Of a stretch of 64,000 nucleotides of DNA, positions 18,578 through 26,919 are shown in pieces. The DNA is from Quatrionicoccus australiensis. Lineage in GTDB: Bacteria > Pseudomonadota > Gammaproteobacteria > Burkholderiales > Rhodocyclaceae. The notes below the pieces were generated by a model. That model was not told the DNA's origin, made no database searches, and worked only from the letters and a program-made list of their open reading frames with translations. Made by a program: the position numbers and the translations under genes. The stretch lies in NCBI RefSeq assembly GCF_020510525.1, contig NZ_CP075188.1, forward strand, positions 372,001-436,000. The letters run 5' to 3'. Every line of letters begins with the position of its first letter. The first letter of the stretch is position 1.

Positions 18578-19660
18578 ATGACTTCAAACTTGCGCAAGAC
18601 CGTGCTCGCATTGGCAGGCTGCATGCTGTTTGCGGCCGGACTCTCCGTGGCGGCCCCGCAGAAGCACGTTGCACCGCTGGTGATCCAGGAGCAAGGCAGT
18701 TTCTCCGTGGGTGGAACGGTCATCCAGAGCCCCGGCAGCTACGACCCGCTCAATCTGACTTCCGGCGGTCAGACACTTCATGGTGACCATGCCCGCGTGT
18801 TCTATCAGGTGCCGGTCAAGGCTCGCAAATTGCCCTTGGTGATGTGGCATGGCTTTGGCCAATCCACCAAAACATGGGAATCGACGCCGGATGGCCGTGA
18901 GGGCTACCAGAACATCTTTCTGCGCCGCGGCTTCGCGACCTATGTACTGGATCAGCCTCGTCGCGGTTCTGCGGGGCGAAGCAGTGTGGCCGGGACAATC
19001 AGCGCGACGCCGGATGATCAGCGCTGGTTTGACACCTTCCGGGTCGGTATCTGGCCGAACTACTTCCCTGGCGTCCAGTTCTCCCGCTCGCCGGAGGCTC
19101 TGGATCAGTATTTCCGGGCCATGACGCCGGACACCGGTCCCATCGACACCAACCTGACCAGTAATGCCGTATCGGCCTTGTTCGACAAGATTGGCGCCGG
19201 CATTCTGGTGACCCATTCGCACAGTGGCGGTATGGGTTGGCTGGCCGCAATGAAGAATCCGCGTATCCGAGCCATCGTTTCCTACGAACCGGGGAGCGGC
19301 TTTGTTTTCCCGGAAGGCGAAGTGCCGGCAGCGATGCCCAGTGCCGCAGGCTCGCTGGAGGGCACCAGTATCCCGCTGCCCGAGTTCATGAAGCTGACTC
19401 GCATCCCGATTGTTATCTACTACGGCGATTTCATCCTCAAGGAACCCGTCGCTAATCCCGGTCAGGATGGCTGGCGCGTACGCCTCGCCATGGCTAAACA
19501 GTGGGCAGATACGATCAATCGCCACGGCGGAAATGCGAAGGTCGTCCACCTGCCGGAGATCGGCATTAAGGGCAATACGCACTTTCCGTTTTCCGATCTC
19601 AACAATGTCCAGATTGCCGACCTGATGTCGCAATTCCTTGCCGAAAAGCATCTCGACTGA
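18578..19660 (+). CDS. secreted alpha/beta hydrolase (esterase-like)
   Basis: A 360-residue exported hydrolase with a signal peptide (MTSNLRKTVLALAGCMLFAAGLSVAA). LPLVMWHGFGQSTKTWE is the oxyanion region and THSHSGGMGW holds the likely nucleophile serine. The acid and histidine are probably in YYGDF and GNTHFPFSD. An AAGGAG site precedes the ATG at 18578. It is placed 26 bases after the cupin gene and so is in the same operon. Substrate unknown. Confidence 0.85.
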   Translation: MTSNLRKTVLALAGCMLFAAGLSVAAPQKHVAPLVIQEQGSFSVGGTVIQSPGSYDPLNLTSGGQTLHGDHARVFYQVPVKARKLPLVMWHGFGQSTKTWESTPDGREGYQNIFLRRGFATYVLDQPRRGSAGRSSVAGTISATPDDQRWFDTFRVGIWPNYFPGVQFSRSPEALDQYFRAMTPDTGPIDTNLTSNAVSALFDKIGAGILVTHSHSGGMGWLAAMKNPRIRAIVSYEPGSGFVFPEGEVPAAMPSAAGSLEGTSIPLPEFMKLTRIPIVIYYGDFILKEPVANPGQDGWRVRLAMAKQWADTINRHGGNAKVVHLPEIGIKGNTHFPFSDLNNVQIADLMSQFLAEKHLD

Positions 19661-19696
19661 TTCGACATTCAACTCAAGCTTTCAGGAGGTTTCACA

Positions 19697-20752
19697 ATGA
19701 AATCGACATTGATTCGAGGGGCAGCACTTAGCGCAATCATCAGCGCCCTATCGGGAGTCACCATGGCCGCAGACTACAAACAAAATCCATTCACGCTGGC
19801 CTACGATGGCGCGATCACCGAAAACGTCAAAGGCAGAGTCAAGATTCATCCCGTGAATTACAAGCTGAATGGTCTTGATATCTCAGCCAACGTTTACACC
19901 CCAGCGAACTACGATCTCCACAAGAAATACCCGACGGTCGTGGTTGCCCACCCGAATGGTGGCGTGAAGGAACAAGTTGCTGGTTTGTATGCCCAGCGTC
20001 TGGCCGAGCAAGGCTATATCACCGTCACGGCGGATGCGGCCTATCAAGGCGCCAGCGGCGGCATGCCTCGCAATGTGGACAAGCCCGCCTACCGGATCGA
20101 AGACATCCACGGCATGGCCGACTTCATCAGCCAGTACGCCGGTGTCGATACTGCGCGCCTTGGCTTGCTCGGTATTTGCGGTGGCGGCGGCTATTCACTC
20201 GCTGCCGCTCAAACCGACAAGCGTTTCAAGTCGATTGCGACGGTGAGCATGTTCAACTCCGGGCGCGTTCGTCGCAATGGCTACGTGGATTCAGCACTGA
20301 ACACGATTCAGACACGTATGCAGCAGGCCTCGGCTGCTCGCGCACAGGAAGCGGCGGGCGGTACGGTGCTCTATTCCGGCGATGCCAACCTGACCGATGA
20401 GCAGATCGCCAAGTTGCCGTTTGATCTGTATCGGCAGGGTTACGAGTACTACTGGAAGACGCATGCGCACCCCAACTCGACCTTCAAATACACCACGAGC
20501 AGTTTGCTGGATTTGATGCGTTTTGATGCCACCAACCAGATCGAACTAATCGACAAGCCTTTGCTGATGATTGCAGGTAGCAAGGCTGACAGCCTGTACA
20601 TGACAGAGGATGCGTTTGCCAAGGCGACAGGAGCAAATGACAAGGAACTGTTCAAGATCGAGGGCGCAACACACATCGAAACCTATTGGGTGCCGATGTA
20701 TGTCAATCAGGCATTGGAAAAACTGACACAGTTTTTCGGCAGAACGCTCTGA
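19697..20752 (+). CDS. secreted alpha/beta hydrolase with a cysteine nucleophile
   Basis: A 351-residue exported hydrolase (signal [20 protein letters not shown], then VTMAA). VVVAHPNGGVKEQ is the oxyanion loop. The nucleophile elbow reads GICGGGGYS, with Cys in the usual Ser position as in dienelactone hydrolase. A late EGATHIETYW supplies the histidine. An AGGAGG-like site precedes the ATG. It is the last gene of the transposon cargo. Confidence 0.85.
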   Translation: MKSTLIRGAALSAIISALSGVTMAADYKQNPFTLAYDGAITENVKGRVKIHPVNYKLNGLDISANVYTPANYDLHKKYPTVVVAHPNGGVKEQVAGLYAQRLAEQGYITVTADAAYQGASGGMPRNVDKPAYRIEDIHGMADFISQYAGVDTARLGLLGICGGGGYSLAAAQTDKRFKSIATVSMFNSGRVRRNGYVDSALNTIQTRMQQASAARAQEAAGGTVLYSGDANLTDEQIAKLPFDLYRQGYEYYWKTHAHPNSTFKYTTSSLLDLMRFDATNQIELIDKPLLMIAGSKADSLYMTEDAFAKATGANDKELFKIEGATHIETYWVPMYVNQALEKLTQFFGRTL

Positions 20753-20769
20753 GTACATTTTGAACGTTC

Positions 20770-20851
20770 GGATATCGGCTGAGCGGCAGGTATGCAACAG
20801 ATTACAGACTGTAATGGGCGGACATGTGAATGACCGCTTTGGCCGATATCC
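20770..20851. repeat. nested inverted repeat after the last cargo gene
   Basis: GGATATCGGC (20770-20779) pairs perfectly with GCCGATATCC (20842-20851), and the next bases (GCGG/CCGC) extend the stem. Inside is a second dyad, ATTACAG-A-CTGTAAT (20800-20814). It lies in the gene-free 20753-21008 stretch. It could fold as a branched RNA terminator or be a dispersed intergenic repeat. Confidence 0.45.
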
Positions 20852-21007
20852 CGCCTAATAGAGTGCCATTCTTGATTGGACTCTAGTCGGTTGGAAAAGT
20901 AGGCCTTCTCAAACGTGTTCGCAAAACTCAAGTCCCCAGATTTACTTGATTCTGCGGCTCTCAGCGGTTGAGAACCCTTGGAAACCATTGTGGCACCGAT
21001 GTTTGCT

Positions 21008-21053
21008 ATCTCGACCTAAGCTGCGAAAGTCTCAACTTAAGCTGCGGACGAGA
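21008..21053. repeat. right transposon end with two tandem 18-bp sites
   Basis: The 24-bp terminal repeat (21030-21053) is followed inward by a second, related site at 21008-21025 (CGCAGCTTAGGTCGAGAT read outward to inward). The right end therefore has two sites and the left about four. The asymmetry is typical of elements whose transposase assembles differently on each end. Confidence 0.6.
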
Positions 21054-21071
21054 GGCGCAAGCAAAAAATAC

Positions 21072-21110
21072 TTGACCACATCATGTCGATATAACTAAGA
21101 TTATCGACAT
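21072..21110 (+). promoter_or_regulatory. promoter and palindromic operator of the arsR-type operon
   Basis: TTGACC (21072-21077) and TAAGAT (21096-21101), 18 bases apart, predict a start near 21108-21109, on the ATG itself, so the message may be leaderless. A perfect 9-bp dyad, ATGTCGATA (21083-21091) and TATCGACAT (21102-21110), brackets the -10 box and overlaps the start codon. It fits an autorepression site for the ArsR-type protein. The transposon boundary is only 18 bases upstream of the -35. Confidence 0.65.
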
Positions 21111-21420
21111 GAGAAATGACTACACGCGCGCCATCCCCCCCGAGTGGCAAGACATGTCCCGCATTTTCGTCGCGCTGGGCGACGAGCACCGGCAGCGCAT
21201 GCTGCTCTTGTTCGAGCCGGGCGAGCGGCTCAATGTCGGGCAGATTGCCGAAGTGTCGACGCTGGCGCGGTCGACCGTCTCGCACCACCTGAAAATCCTG
21301 CACGAATCCGGGGTGCTGGCTTCCGAGAAGATCGGCAAGGAAGTCTGGTTCTGGATCAATCGCGATGCCCTCGAAAACACGCTGGGCAATGTGCTCGACT
21401 ACCTCAAGGAAAACACCTGA
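21109..21420 (+). CDS. ArsR-type winged-helix regulator
   Basis: A 103-residue regulator: a winged helix with FVALGDEHRQRMLLLFE, LNVGQIAEVSTLARSTVSHHLKILHESGVL (recognition helix STVSHHLKIL) and a wing EKIGKEVWFWI. No metal-binding cysteine motif (CxC) of ArsR/SmtB sensors is present, so the signal is probably not a heavy metal. It heads a ten-gene operon and couples to the next gene by a 1-base overlap (TGATG). There is no ribosome site before the ATG, in line with a leaderless message. Confidence 0.9.
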   Translation: MRNDYTRAIPPEWQDMSRIFVALGDEHRQRMLLLFEPGERLNVGQIAEVSTLARSTVSHHLKILHESGVLASEKIGKEVWFWINRDALENTLGNVLDYLKENT

Positions 21421-23561
21421 TGCGCACTCTTCTGCGGCCGCTGTTGCGCGGCCTGGCCCGCCTGCTGTTTCGTCTCGAGATTGATGTCCGGGGCGCGAAT
21501 TTCGCGCATGAGCGCCTGCTCATCGTCGCCAATCACGAGTCCTTTCTCGATGGCCTGCTGATCGGCCTGTTCCTGCCGGTCGACCCGGTTTTCGTGATCA
21601 ATACCGCGATCGCCAATCGCTGGTATTTCCGTCTGCTGTTGTCGCAGGTTGATTACCTGACGGTCGATCCGGCCAGCCCGATGGCGATGAAGAAGGTCAT
21701 CCGCCTGATCGAAACCGGTCGCCCGGTGGTGATCTTCCCGGAAGGCCGCATCACGCTGACCGGCAGCCTGATGAAGGTGTACGACGGCCCCGCCTTCGTT
21801 GCCGCCAAGACTGGCGCCACGGTTGTGCCGGTGCGCCTTGAAGGCACGGCGCGCAGCTATTTTTCGCGCCTGTCCGGCAAGCATCCGCGTGCGCTGTTCC
21901 CGAAAATCCGCCTGACCGTGCTGCCCGAGCGCGTTTTCCCCATGCCCAAGGCATCGACCGCCAAGCTGCGCCGGCGCAAGGCGGGCGAGGCGATGCGCCG
22001 CCTGATGCAGGAGATGGTCTTCATCTCGCGCCCGGCGCAGACGCTGTACTCGGCGCTCTGCGATGCCGCCGCGATTTTCGGGCATGGCCGGCGCCTGCTC
22101 GAGGACATCAAGCAGGTCGAGTACTCGTACAAGGACCTGTTCAAGATGGCGCTGATCCTTGGTCGCCAGGTAGAGCGCTTTACGACGCCGGGCGAGAAGG
22201 TCGGCCTGCTGTTGCCCAATGTCGTGCCGACGCTGGGCCTGATCTTCGGCCTGACGGCGCGCCGGCGCATTCCCGCGATGCTCAATTACACGGCCGGCGT
22301 CGATGCCATGCAGACCGCCTGCGATGCCGCCGAGATCCGCAACATCGTTACCTCACGCGCCTTCGTCGAGCAGGCCAAGCTGGCCGGCAAGCTGGCGGCG
22401 CTGACGGGCGTGCAACTGCATTACCTTGAGGACATCCGCGAAAGGATCAGCCTCGCCGACAAGCTGTGGCTGGTGCTGTGGGCGGTCCACTTCCCGCGCG
22501 CCTACGAATTGCCGGCGGCGCCCGAGGATGCCGCGGTGGTGTTGTTCACGTCGGGCTCCGAGGGCAAACCCAAGGGCGTCGTGCTGCCGCATCGGGCGAT
22601 CCTCGCCAATGTCGCGCAGATCCGTTCGGTGATCGATTTCTCGGTGTACGACAAGTTCCTCAACGCGCTGCCCATCTTCCATTCCTTCGGCCTCACCGCC
22701 GGCGCGCTGCTGCCGGTGCTCAACGGCGCCAGTCTCTTCCTCTACCCGTCGCCGCTGCATTACCGGGTGATTCCCGAACTCGCCTACGACCGCGGCTGCA
22801 CCGTGCTGTTCGGTACCTCGACCTTCCTCGGCAATTACGCCAAGTTCGCGCATCCCTACGATTTCTATCGCCTGCGCTATGTCGTCGCCGGCGCCGAGAA
22901 GTTGTCGCTGGCCGTGCGCGACCTGTGGTTCGAGAAATTCGGCCTGCGCATCTTTGAAGGCTACGGCGCCACCGAAACCGCGCCGGTCCTGGCGGTCAAC
23001 ACGCCGATGGCCTACAAAACCGGCACCGTCGGCAACCTGCTGCCCGGTATCGAGCACCAGCTGGTGCCGGTGCCCGGCATCGAACAGGGCGGCATGCTGC
23101 ATGTGCGCGGTCCGAACGTGATGGCCGGCTACCTCAAGGGTGATCAGCCCGGCGTGCTGCAACCGCCGACCTCCGACCTCGGCGACGGCTGGTACGAGAC
23201 CGGCGACATCGTCGATATCGACGAGGAAGGCTTCGTGAAAATCGTCGGTCGCGTCAAACGCTTCGCCAAGATCGCCGGCGAGATGGTCAGCCTGGAAGTG
23301 GTCGAGAAACTGGCGGTCGCCGCCTCGCCGGGCGCGCAGCATGGCGCCTCGAGCCAGCCCGATCCGGGCAAGGGCGAAGCGCTGGTGTTGTTCACCACCG
23401 ACCCGGCGCTGGGCCGCGAACAACTGGCGGCGAGCGCCCGCGAACTGGGTTTGCCCGAGCTGGCCGTGCCGCGCAAGATCGTGCGCGTCGATGCGCTGCC
23501 GCTGCTCGGTACCGGCAAGGTGGATTACGTGAGCCTGAAGAAAATGGCGGAGGCCGTCTGA
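21420..23561 (+). CDS. aas: bifunctional acyltransferase/acyl-ACP synthetase, Aas-like
   Basis: A 713-residue protein. Residues 1-210 are a PlsC-type acyltransferase (NHESFLDG = HX4D motif; FPEGRIT; VRLEGTARS). Residues 230-710 are an AMP-forming acyl ligase (VLFTSGSEGKPKGVVLPH P-loop; FEGYGATETAPV; YETGDIVDIDEEGFVKIVGR; C-terminal GTGKVDYVSLKK). E. coli Aas (719 residues) reacylates lysophosphatidylethanolamine using acyl-ACP made on its own ligase domain. Both domains look intact. The gene is coupled to the ArsR gene before and the hydrolase after by 1-base overlaps. Confidence 0.9.
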   Translation: MRTLLRPLLRGLARLLFRLEIDVRGANFAHERLLIVANHESFLDGLLIGLFLPVDPVFVINTAIANRWYFRLLLSQVDYLTVDPASPMAMKKVIRLIETGRPVVIFPEGRITLTGSLMKVYDGPAFVAAKTGATVVPVRLEGTARSYFSRLSGKHPRALFPKIRLTVLPERVFPMPKASTAKLRRRKAGEAMRRLMQEMVFISRPAQTLYSALCDAAAIFGHGRRLLEDIKQVEYSYKDLFKMALILGRQVERFTTPGEKVGLLLPNVVPTLGLIFGLTARRRIPAMLNYTAGVDAMQTACDAAEIRNIVTSRAFVEQAKLAGKLAALTGVQLHYLEDIRERISLADKLWLVLWAVHFPRAYELPAAPEDAAVVLFTSGSEGKPKGVVLPHRAILANVAQIRSVIDFSVYDKFLNALPIFHSFGLTAGALLPVLNGASLFLYPSPLHYRVIPELAYDRGCTVLFGTSTFLGNYAKFAHPYDFYRLRYVVAGAEKLSLAVRDLWFEKFGLRIFEGYGATETAPVLAVNTPMAYKTGTVGNLLPGIEHQLVPVPGIEQGGMLHVRGPNVMAGYLKGDQPGVLQPPTSDLGDGWYETGDIVDIDEEGFVKIVGRVKRFAKIAGEMVSLEVVEKLAVAASPGAQHGASSQPDPGKGEALVLFTTDPALGREQLAASARELGLPELAVPRKIVRVDALPLLGTGKVDYVSLKKMAEAV

Positions 23562-24793
23562 TGCTCGCAAATGCTTCCCGCCGTCGTTTCGTCGGCTGGC
23601 TCGGCGGCGCGGCCGCCTTGTCGGCGGCCGGCTGGAGCAGCGCGAAACCGGTGCTGGTGAACAAATGCCGCGTCGCCATTCCGGCGGCACTCAACGACAG
23701 CCCCTGGCTCAGCCAGGTCTGGGACGGCATCGATCCGGCGCAGCTCTGGGATTGTCATGTGCATCTGGCCGGGCTGGGCGATGGCGGCAGCGGCATCGAG
23801 ATCGGGCCGCAACTGGCTTCACCGCTGCATCCGCTGCATTACGCGCAGCGCCTGTTCTACATGAATGCCGGCTGCGCCCACGATGCGCCGGGCAAGGTCG
23901 ATCAGGCCTACGTCGCCCGCCTGCTCAATCTGTGCGACGCGATGCCGGCCGGCTTCAAGGTCATGCTCTTTGCCTTCGAGCGTTTTCACGACGGACGCGG
24001 CGACGCGCATCCCGAGCATTCGGCTTTCTACGTACCGAATGCCTGGGCGGCGCAACTCGCCAGGGATTTCCCGGCGCGTTTCGAATGGGTCGCCTCCTTG
24101 CATCCGTATCGCGCCGATGCGGTCGACCGTCTGGAAACGGCGATTTCCGGCGGCGCCCGCGCCGTCAAATGGCTGCCGGCGGCGATGGGCATGGATCCGG
24201 CCGATGCGCGCTGCGATGCGTTCTATCGCGTGCTTGCCCGCCGCGGTACGCCGCTGATCGTGCATTGCGGCGAGGAAAAGGCGGTCGAGGGCAGCAACAC
24301 GCAGGCCCTGGGCAATCCGCTGCGCTTGCGCCGGGCGCTCGACGCCGGGGTCAGGGTGGTGGTCGCGCACTGCGCCTCGCTCGGCGATGATGTCGACGAC
24401 GACGGCAAGGTTCGCCGCAGTTTCGATCTCTTCCTCAAACTGATGGCCGAGCCGCGCGCCAGGGATTTGCTGCATGGCGACATCTCGGCGATCAGCCAGC
24501 GCAACCGCCAGCCGGCGATCATCCGGACCCTGCTCGAACGCAGCGACCTGCATGACCGCCTGCTGCACGGTTCCGACTACCCGCTGCCCGGTGTCGTGCC
24601 GCTGACTTCGCCGGCGGCGCTGGCCCGCGCCGGGCTGTTGCCCAAGGCAGCCGTTCATGATCTCGACATCCTGCGCCAGCACAATCCGCTGTTCTTCGAC
24701 TTTGCCCTCAAGCGCCTGTTGCGCTGGCAAGGCCATTCCTTTTCTCCGGCGGTCTTTGCGACCCGCCGCCTTTTCGCTGCGAGCCAAGCATGA
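23561..24793 (+). CDS. Tat-exported amidohydrolase-family metal hydrolase
   Basis: A 410-residue protein with an N-terminal twin-arginine signal (SRRRFVGWLGGAAALSAAG). Metal-ligand motifs of a TIM-barrel amidohydrolase are visible: WDCHVHLAG (HxH), VKWLPAAMGM, LIVHCGEEKA, VVAHCASLGDD and LLHGSDYPLPG (His and Asp). It would act in the periplasm. It sits between two phospholipid-acylation genes with overlapping stops and starts, so its substrate is probably lipid-related; this is inferred from position. Confidence 0.85.
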   Translation: MLANASRRRFVGWLGGAAALSAAGWSSAKPVLVNKCRVAIPAALNDSPWLSQVWDGIDPAQLWDCHVHLAGLGDGGSGIEIGPQLASPLHPLHYAQRLFYMNAGCAHDAPGKVDQAYVARLLNLCDAMPAGFKVMLFAFERFHDGRGDAHPEHSAFYVPNAWAAQLARDFPARFEWVASLHPYRADAVDRLETAISGGARAVKWLPAAMGMDPADARCDAFYRVLARRGTPLIVHCGEEKAVEGSNTQALGNPLRLRRALDAGVRVVVAHCASLGDDVDDDGKVRRSFDLFLKLMAEPRARDLLHGDISAISQRNRQPAIIRTLLERSDLHDRLLHGSDYPLPGVVPLTSPAALARAGLLPKAAVHDLDILRQHNPLFFDFALKRLLRWQGHSFSPAVFATRRLFAASQA

Positions 24794-26670
24794 GCGGACA
24801 ATTCGGACTTCTCAAGGAGAAGCGCTTCGCGCCCTTCTTCGTCACCCAGTTTCTCGGGGCCTTCAACGACAACCTGTTCAAGAATGCGCTGGTCGTGCTG
24901 CTCACCTTCCAGGCGGCGCAATGGACGACGCTCAAGGTCGAGTTGCTCGCAAACCTGGCGGCCGGCATCTTCATTCTGCCTTTCTTCCTCTTTTCGGCGA
25001 CCGCCGGCCAGTTGGCCGACAAGTACGACAAGGCCTTGCTGGCGCGCCTGGTCAAGGTGCTCGAGATGGTGATCATGGGCGTCGCGGCGGCCGGCTTCTT
25101 CCTGCACAGCCTGCCGGTGCTGATGGGGGCGCTGTTCCTGCTCGGCTGCCACTCGACGCTGTTCGGGCCGGTCAAGTACGCGATCCTGCCGCAGCACCTG
25201 CATAACGACGAACTGGTCGGCGGCAATGCGCTGATCGAGGCAGGCACCTTCGTCGCCATCCTGATCGGCACGCTGGCCGGCGGCCTGCTCGCCGGTTCGG
25301 TCGAACATCCGGCCTGGATCGCGCTCGGCGGCTTCGTCGTCGCTGCCGCCGGCTACCTGAGCAGTCGCGGCATTCCGAGCGCGCCGGCGCCCGAGCCGGG
25401 GCTGACGGTCAACCTCAATCCGCTGTCGGAAACCTGGCGCAACATCGCCTTTGCCCGCCAGAACCGTACGGTCTTCCTGTCGATTCTCGGCATCTCCTGG
25501 TTCTGGCTGTACGGCGCGCTGTTTCTCGCGCAGTTCCCGGCCTACGCCAAGAACGTGCTGGGCGGCGGCGAATCGGCGGTGACGCTGCTGCTCGCGACCT
25601 TCACGGTCGGCATCGGGATTGGCTCGATGCTCTGCGAACGCCTGTCCGGCAAGCATGTCGAAATCGGCCTGGTGCCCTTCGGCTCGATCGGCCTGACCCT
25701 GTTCGGCCTCGACCTGTTTTTTGCCTCGCCGAGCGGGTTGACCGGTACGACGCCGCACGAGCTGCTCGCGCTGCTCAGCCTGCCGGCCGTCTGGCGCGTG
25801 CTGTTCGACCTGGTCATGCTCGGCGTCTTCGGCGGCTTCTTCATCGTGCCGCTCTACGCGCTGGTGCAGTTGCGCAGCGCCGCCGGCCATCGCGCCCGCA
25901 TCATCGCCGCCAACAACATCCTCAACGCCTTGTTCATGGTGGTCGGCGCGCTCGGTGCCGGCGCGCTGCTCGGCGCCGGCCTGTCGATTCCGGCGCTGTT
26001 TGCCGGCGCGGCGGCGCTCAATGCGCTGGTCGCGCTCTACATCTACGGCCTGGTGCCGGAATTCCTGATCCGCTTCGTCGCCTGGCTGCTGATCAAGGCC
26101 GCCTACCGGCTGCGCAGCGCAGGCACGCAGCACATTCCGGAAGAGGGCGCGGCGCTGCTCGTCTGCAATCATGTCAGTTTCGTCGATTCGCTGGTCGTCA
26201 TGGGGGCGGCGCCGCGCCCGGTGCGCTTCGTGATGGATCACCGCATCTTCCGCATCCCGCTGCTCAATTACGTCTTCCGGCACAGCGGCGCGATTCCCAT
26301 CGCGCCGGCCAAGGAAGACCCGGCGCTGATGGAAAAGGCCTTCGCCGAGGTGTCGACCGCCCTGGCCAACGGCGAGCTGGTCGCCATCTTCCCGGAAGGC
26401 GGTCTCAGCCCGGACGGCGAGTTGCAAGCCTTCCGGCCCGGCATCACGCGCATTCTCGACGCCAACCCGGTGCCGGTCGTGCCGATGGCGCTGTCCGGCC
26501 TGTGGGGCAGTTTCTTCTCACGCATTGACGGCAAGGCGATGCAGAAGCCGTTCCGGCGCGGCCTGTTCGCGCGCATTTCGCTGAACGTCGGCGCGCCCGT
26601 GCCGGCCGACCAGGCGACGCCGGAAGCGTTGCGCCAGCAGGTTGCCGCGCTGCGCGGTACACCGGCCTGA
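24790..26670 (+). CDS. LplT-like MFS lysophospholipid transporter fused to PlsC acyltransferase
   Basis: A 626-residue fusion. Residues 1-400 form an MFS domain of about 12 helices opening with RFAPFFVTQFLGAFNDNLFKNALVV, typical of LplT. Residues 425-620 form a PlsC domain (CNHVSFVDSLVVMG = HX4D; FPEGGLSPDGELQAF; MALSGLWGSFFSR). In some bacteria LplT, PlsC and acyl ligase are one chain. Here LplT–PlsC is separate from the PlsC–ligase (Aas) gene, giving two PlsC domains in one operon. It probably flips lysolipids inward and reacylates them. It overlaps the previous gene by 4 bases (ATGA). Confidence 0.9.
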   Translation: MSGQFGLLKEKRFAPFFVTQFLGAFNDNLFKNALVVLLTFQAAQWTTLKVELLANLAAGIFILPFFLFSATAGQLADKYDKALLARLVKVLEMVIMGVAAAGFFLHSLPVLMGALFLLGCHSTLFGPVKYAILPQHLHNDELVGGNALIEAGTFVAILIGTLAGGLLAGSVEHPAWIALGGFVVAAAGYLSSRGIPSAPAPEPGLTVNLNPLSETWRNIAFARQNRTVFLSILGISWFWLYGALFLAQFPAYAKNVLGGGESAVTLLLATFTVGIGIGSMLCERLSGKHVEIGLVPFGSIGLTLFGLDLFFASPSGLTGTTPHELLALLSLPAVWRVLFDLVMLGVFGGFFIVPLYALVQLRSAAGHRARIIAANNILNALFMVVGALGAGALLGAGLSIPALFAGAAALNALVALYIYGLVPEFLIRFVAWLLIKAAYRLRSAGTQHIPEEGAALLVCNHVSFVDSLVVMGAAPRPVRFVMDHRIFRIPLLNYVFRHSGAIPIAPAKEDPALMEKAFAEVSTALANGELVAIFPEGGLSPDGELQAFRPGITRILDANPVPVVPMALSGLWGSFFSRIDGKAMQKPFRRGLFARISLNVGAPVPADQATPEALRQQVAALRGTPA

Positions 26671-26694
26671 ACGGTCGATTTTCAAGGAGAGAAC

Positions 26695-26919
26695 ATGCAG
26701 ATCGTAGCCATCCTGTTGAAGGTATTCGTGCTCGCACTTGGTTTGACGATGATCGCCGGCGGCCTGTTTTGCAGCGCAATCGGCATCGAGTCCTCGTCCT
26801 ACGGTTTCATCGCCGTGATCGGTGTCGCCTCGGTCGTGCTTGGCGCGCTGTTTTTCTATCTCGCGATCCGCAGTCTGCAGGGCAAGCCGGCCGCACCCGA
26901 GGAGCCGCCGCAGCCATGA
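26695..26919 (+). CDS. small two-helix membrane protein A
   Basis: A 74-residue protein with two hydrophobic helices (about 4-28 and 37-60) and a proline/glutamate tail (PAAPEEPPQP). A GGAG site precedes the ATG. Its layout (helix, GG-x-C, helix, acidic tail) matches the gene at 27677, so the pair may be paralogues on either side of the Lgt-like gene. It overlaps the Lgt-like gene by 4 bases. Function unknown. Confidence 0.7.
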   Translation: MQIVAILLKVFVLALGLTMIAGGLFCSAIGIESSSYGFIAVIGVASVVLGALFFYLAIRSLQGKPAAPEEPPQP

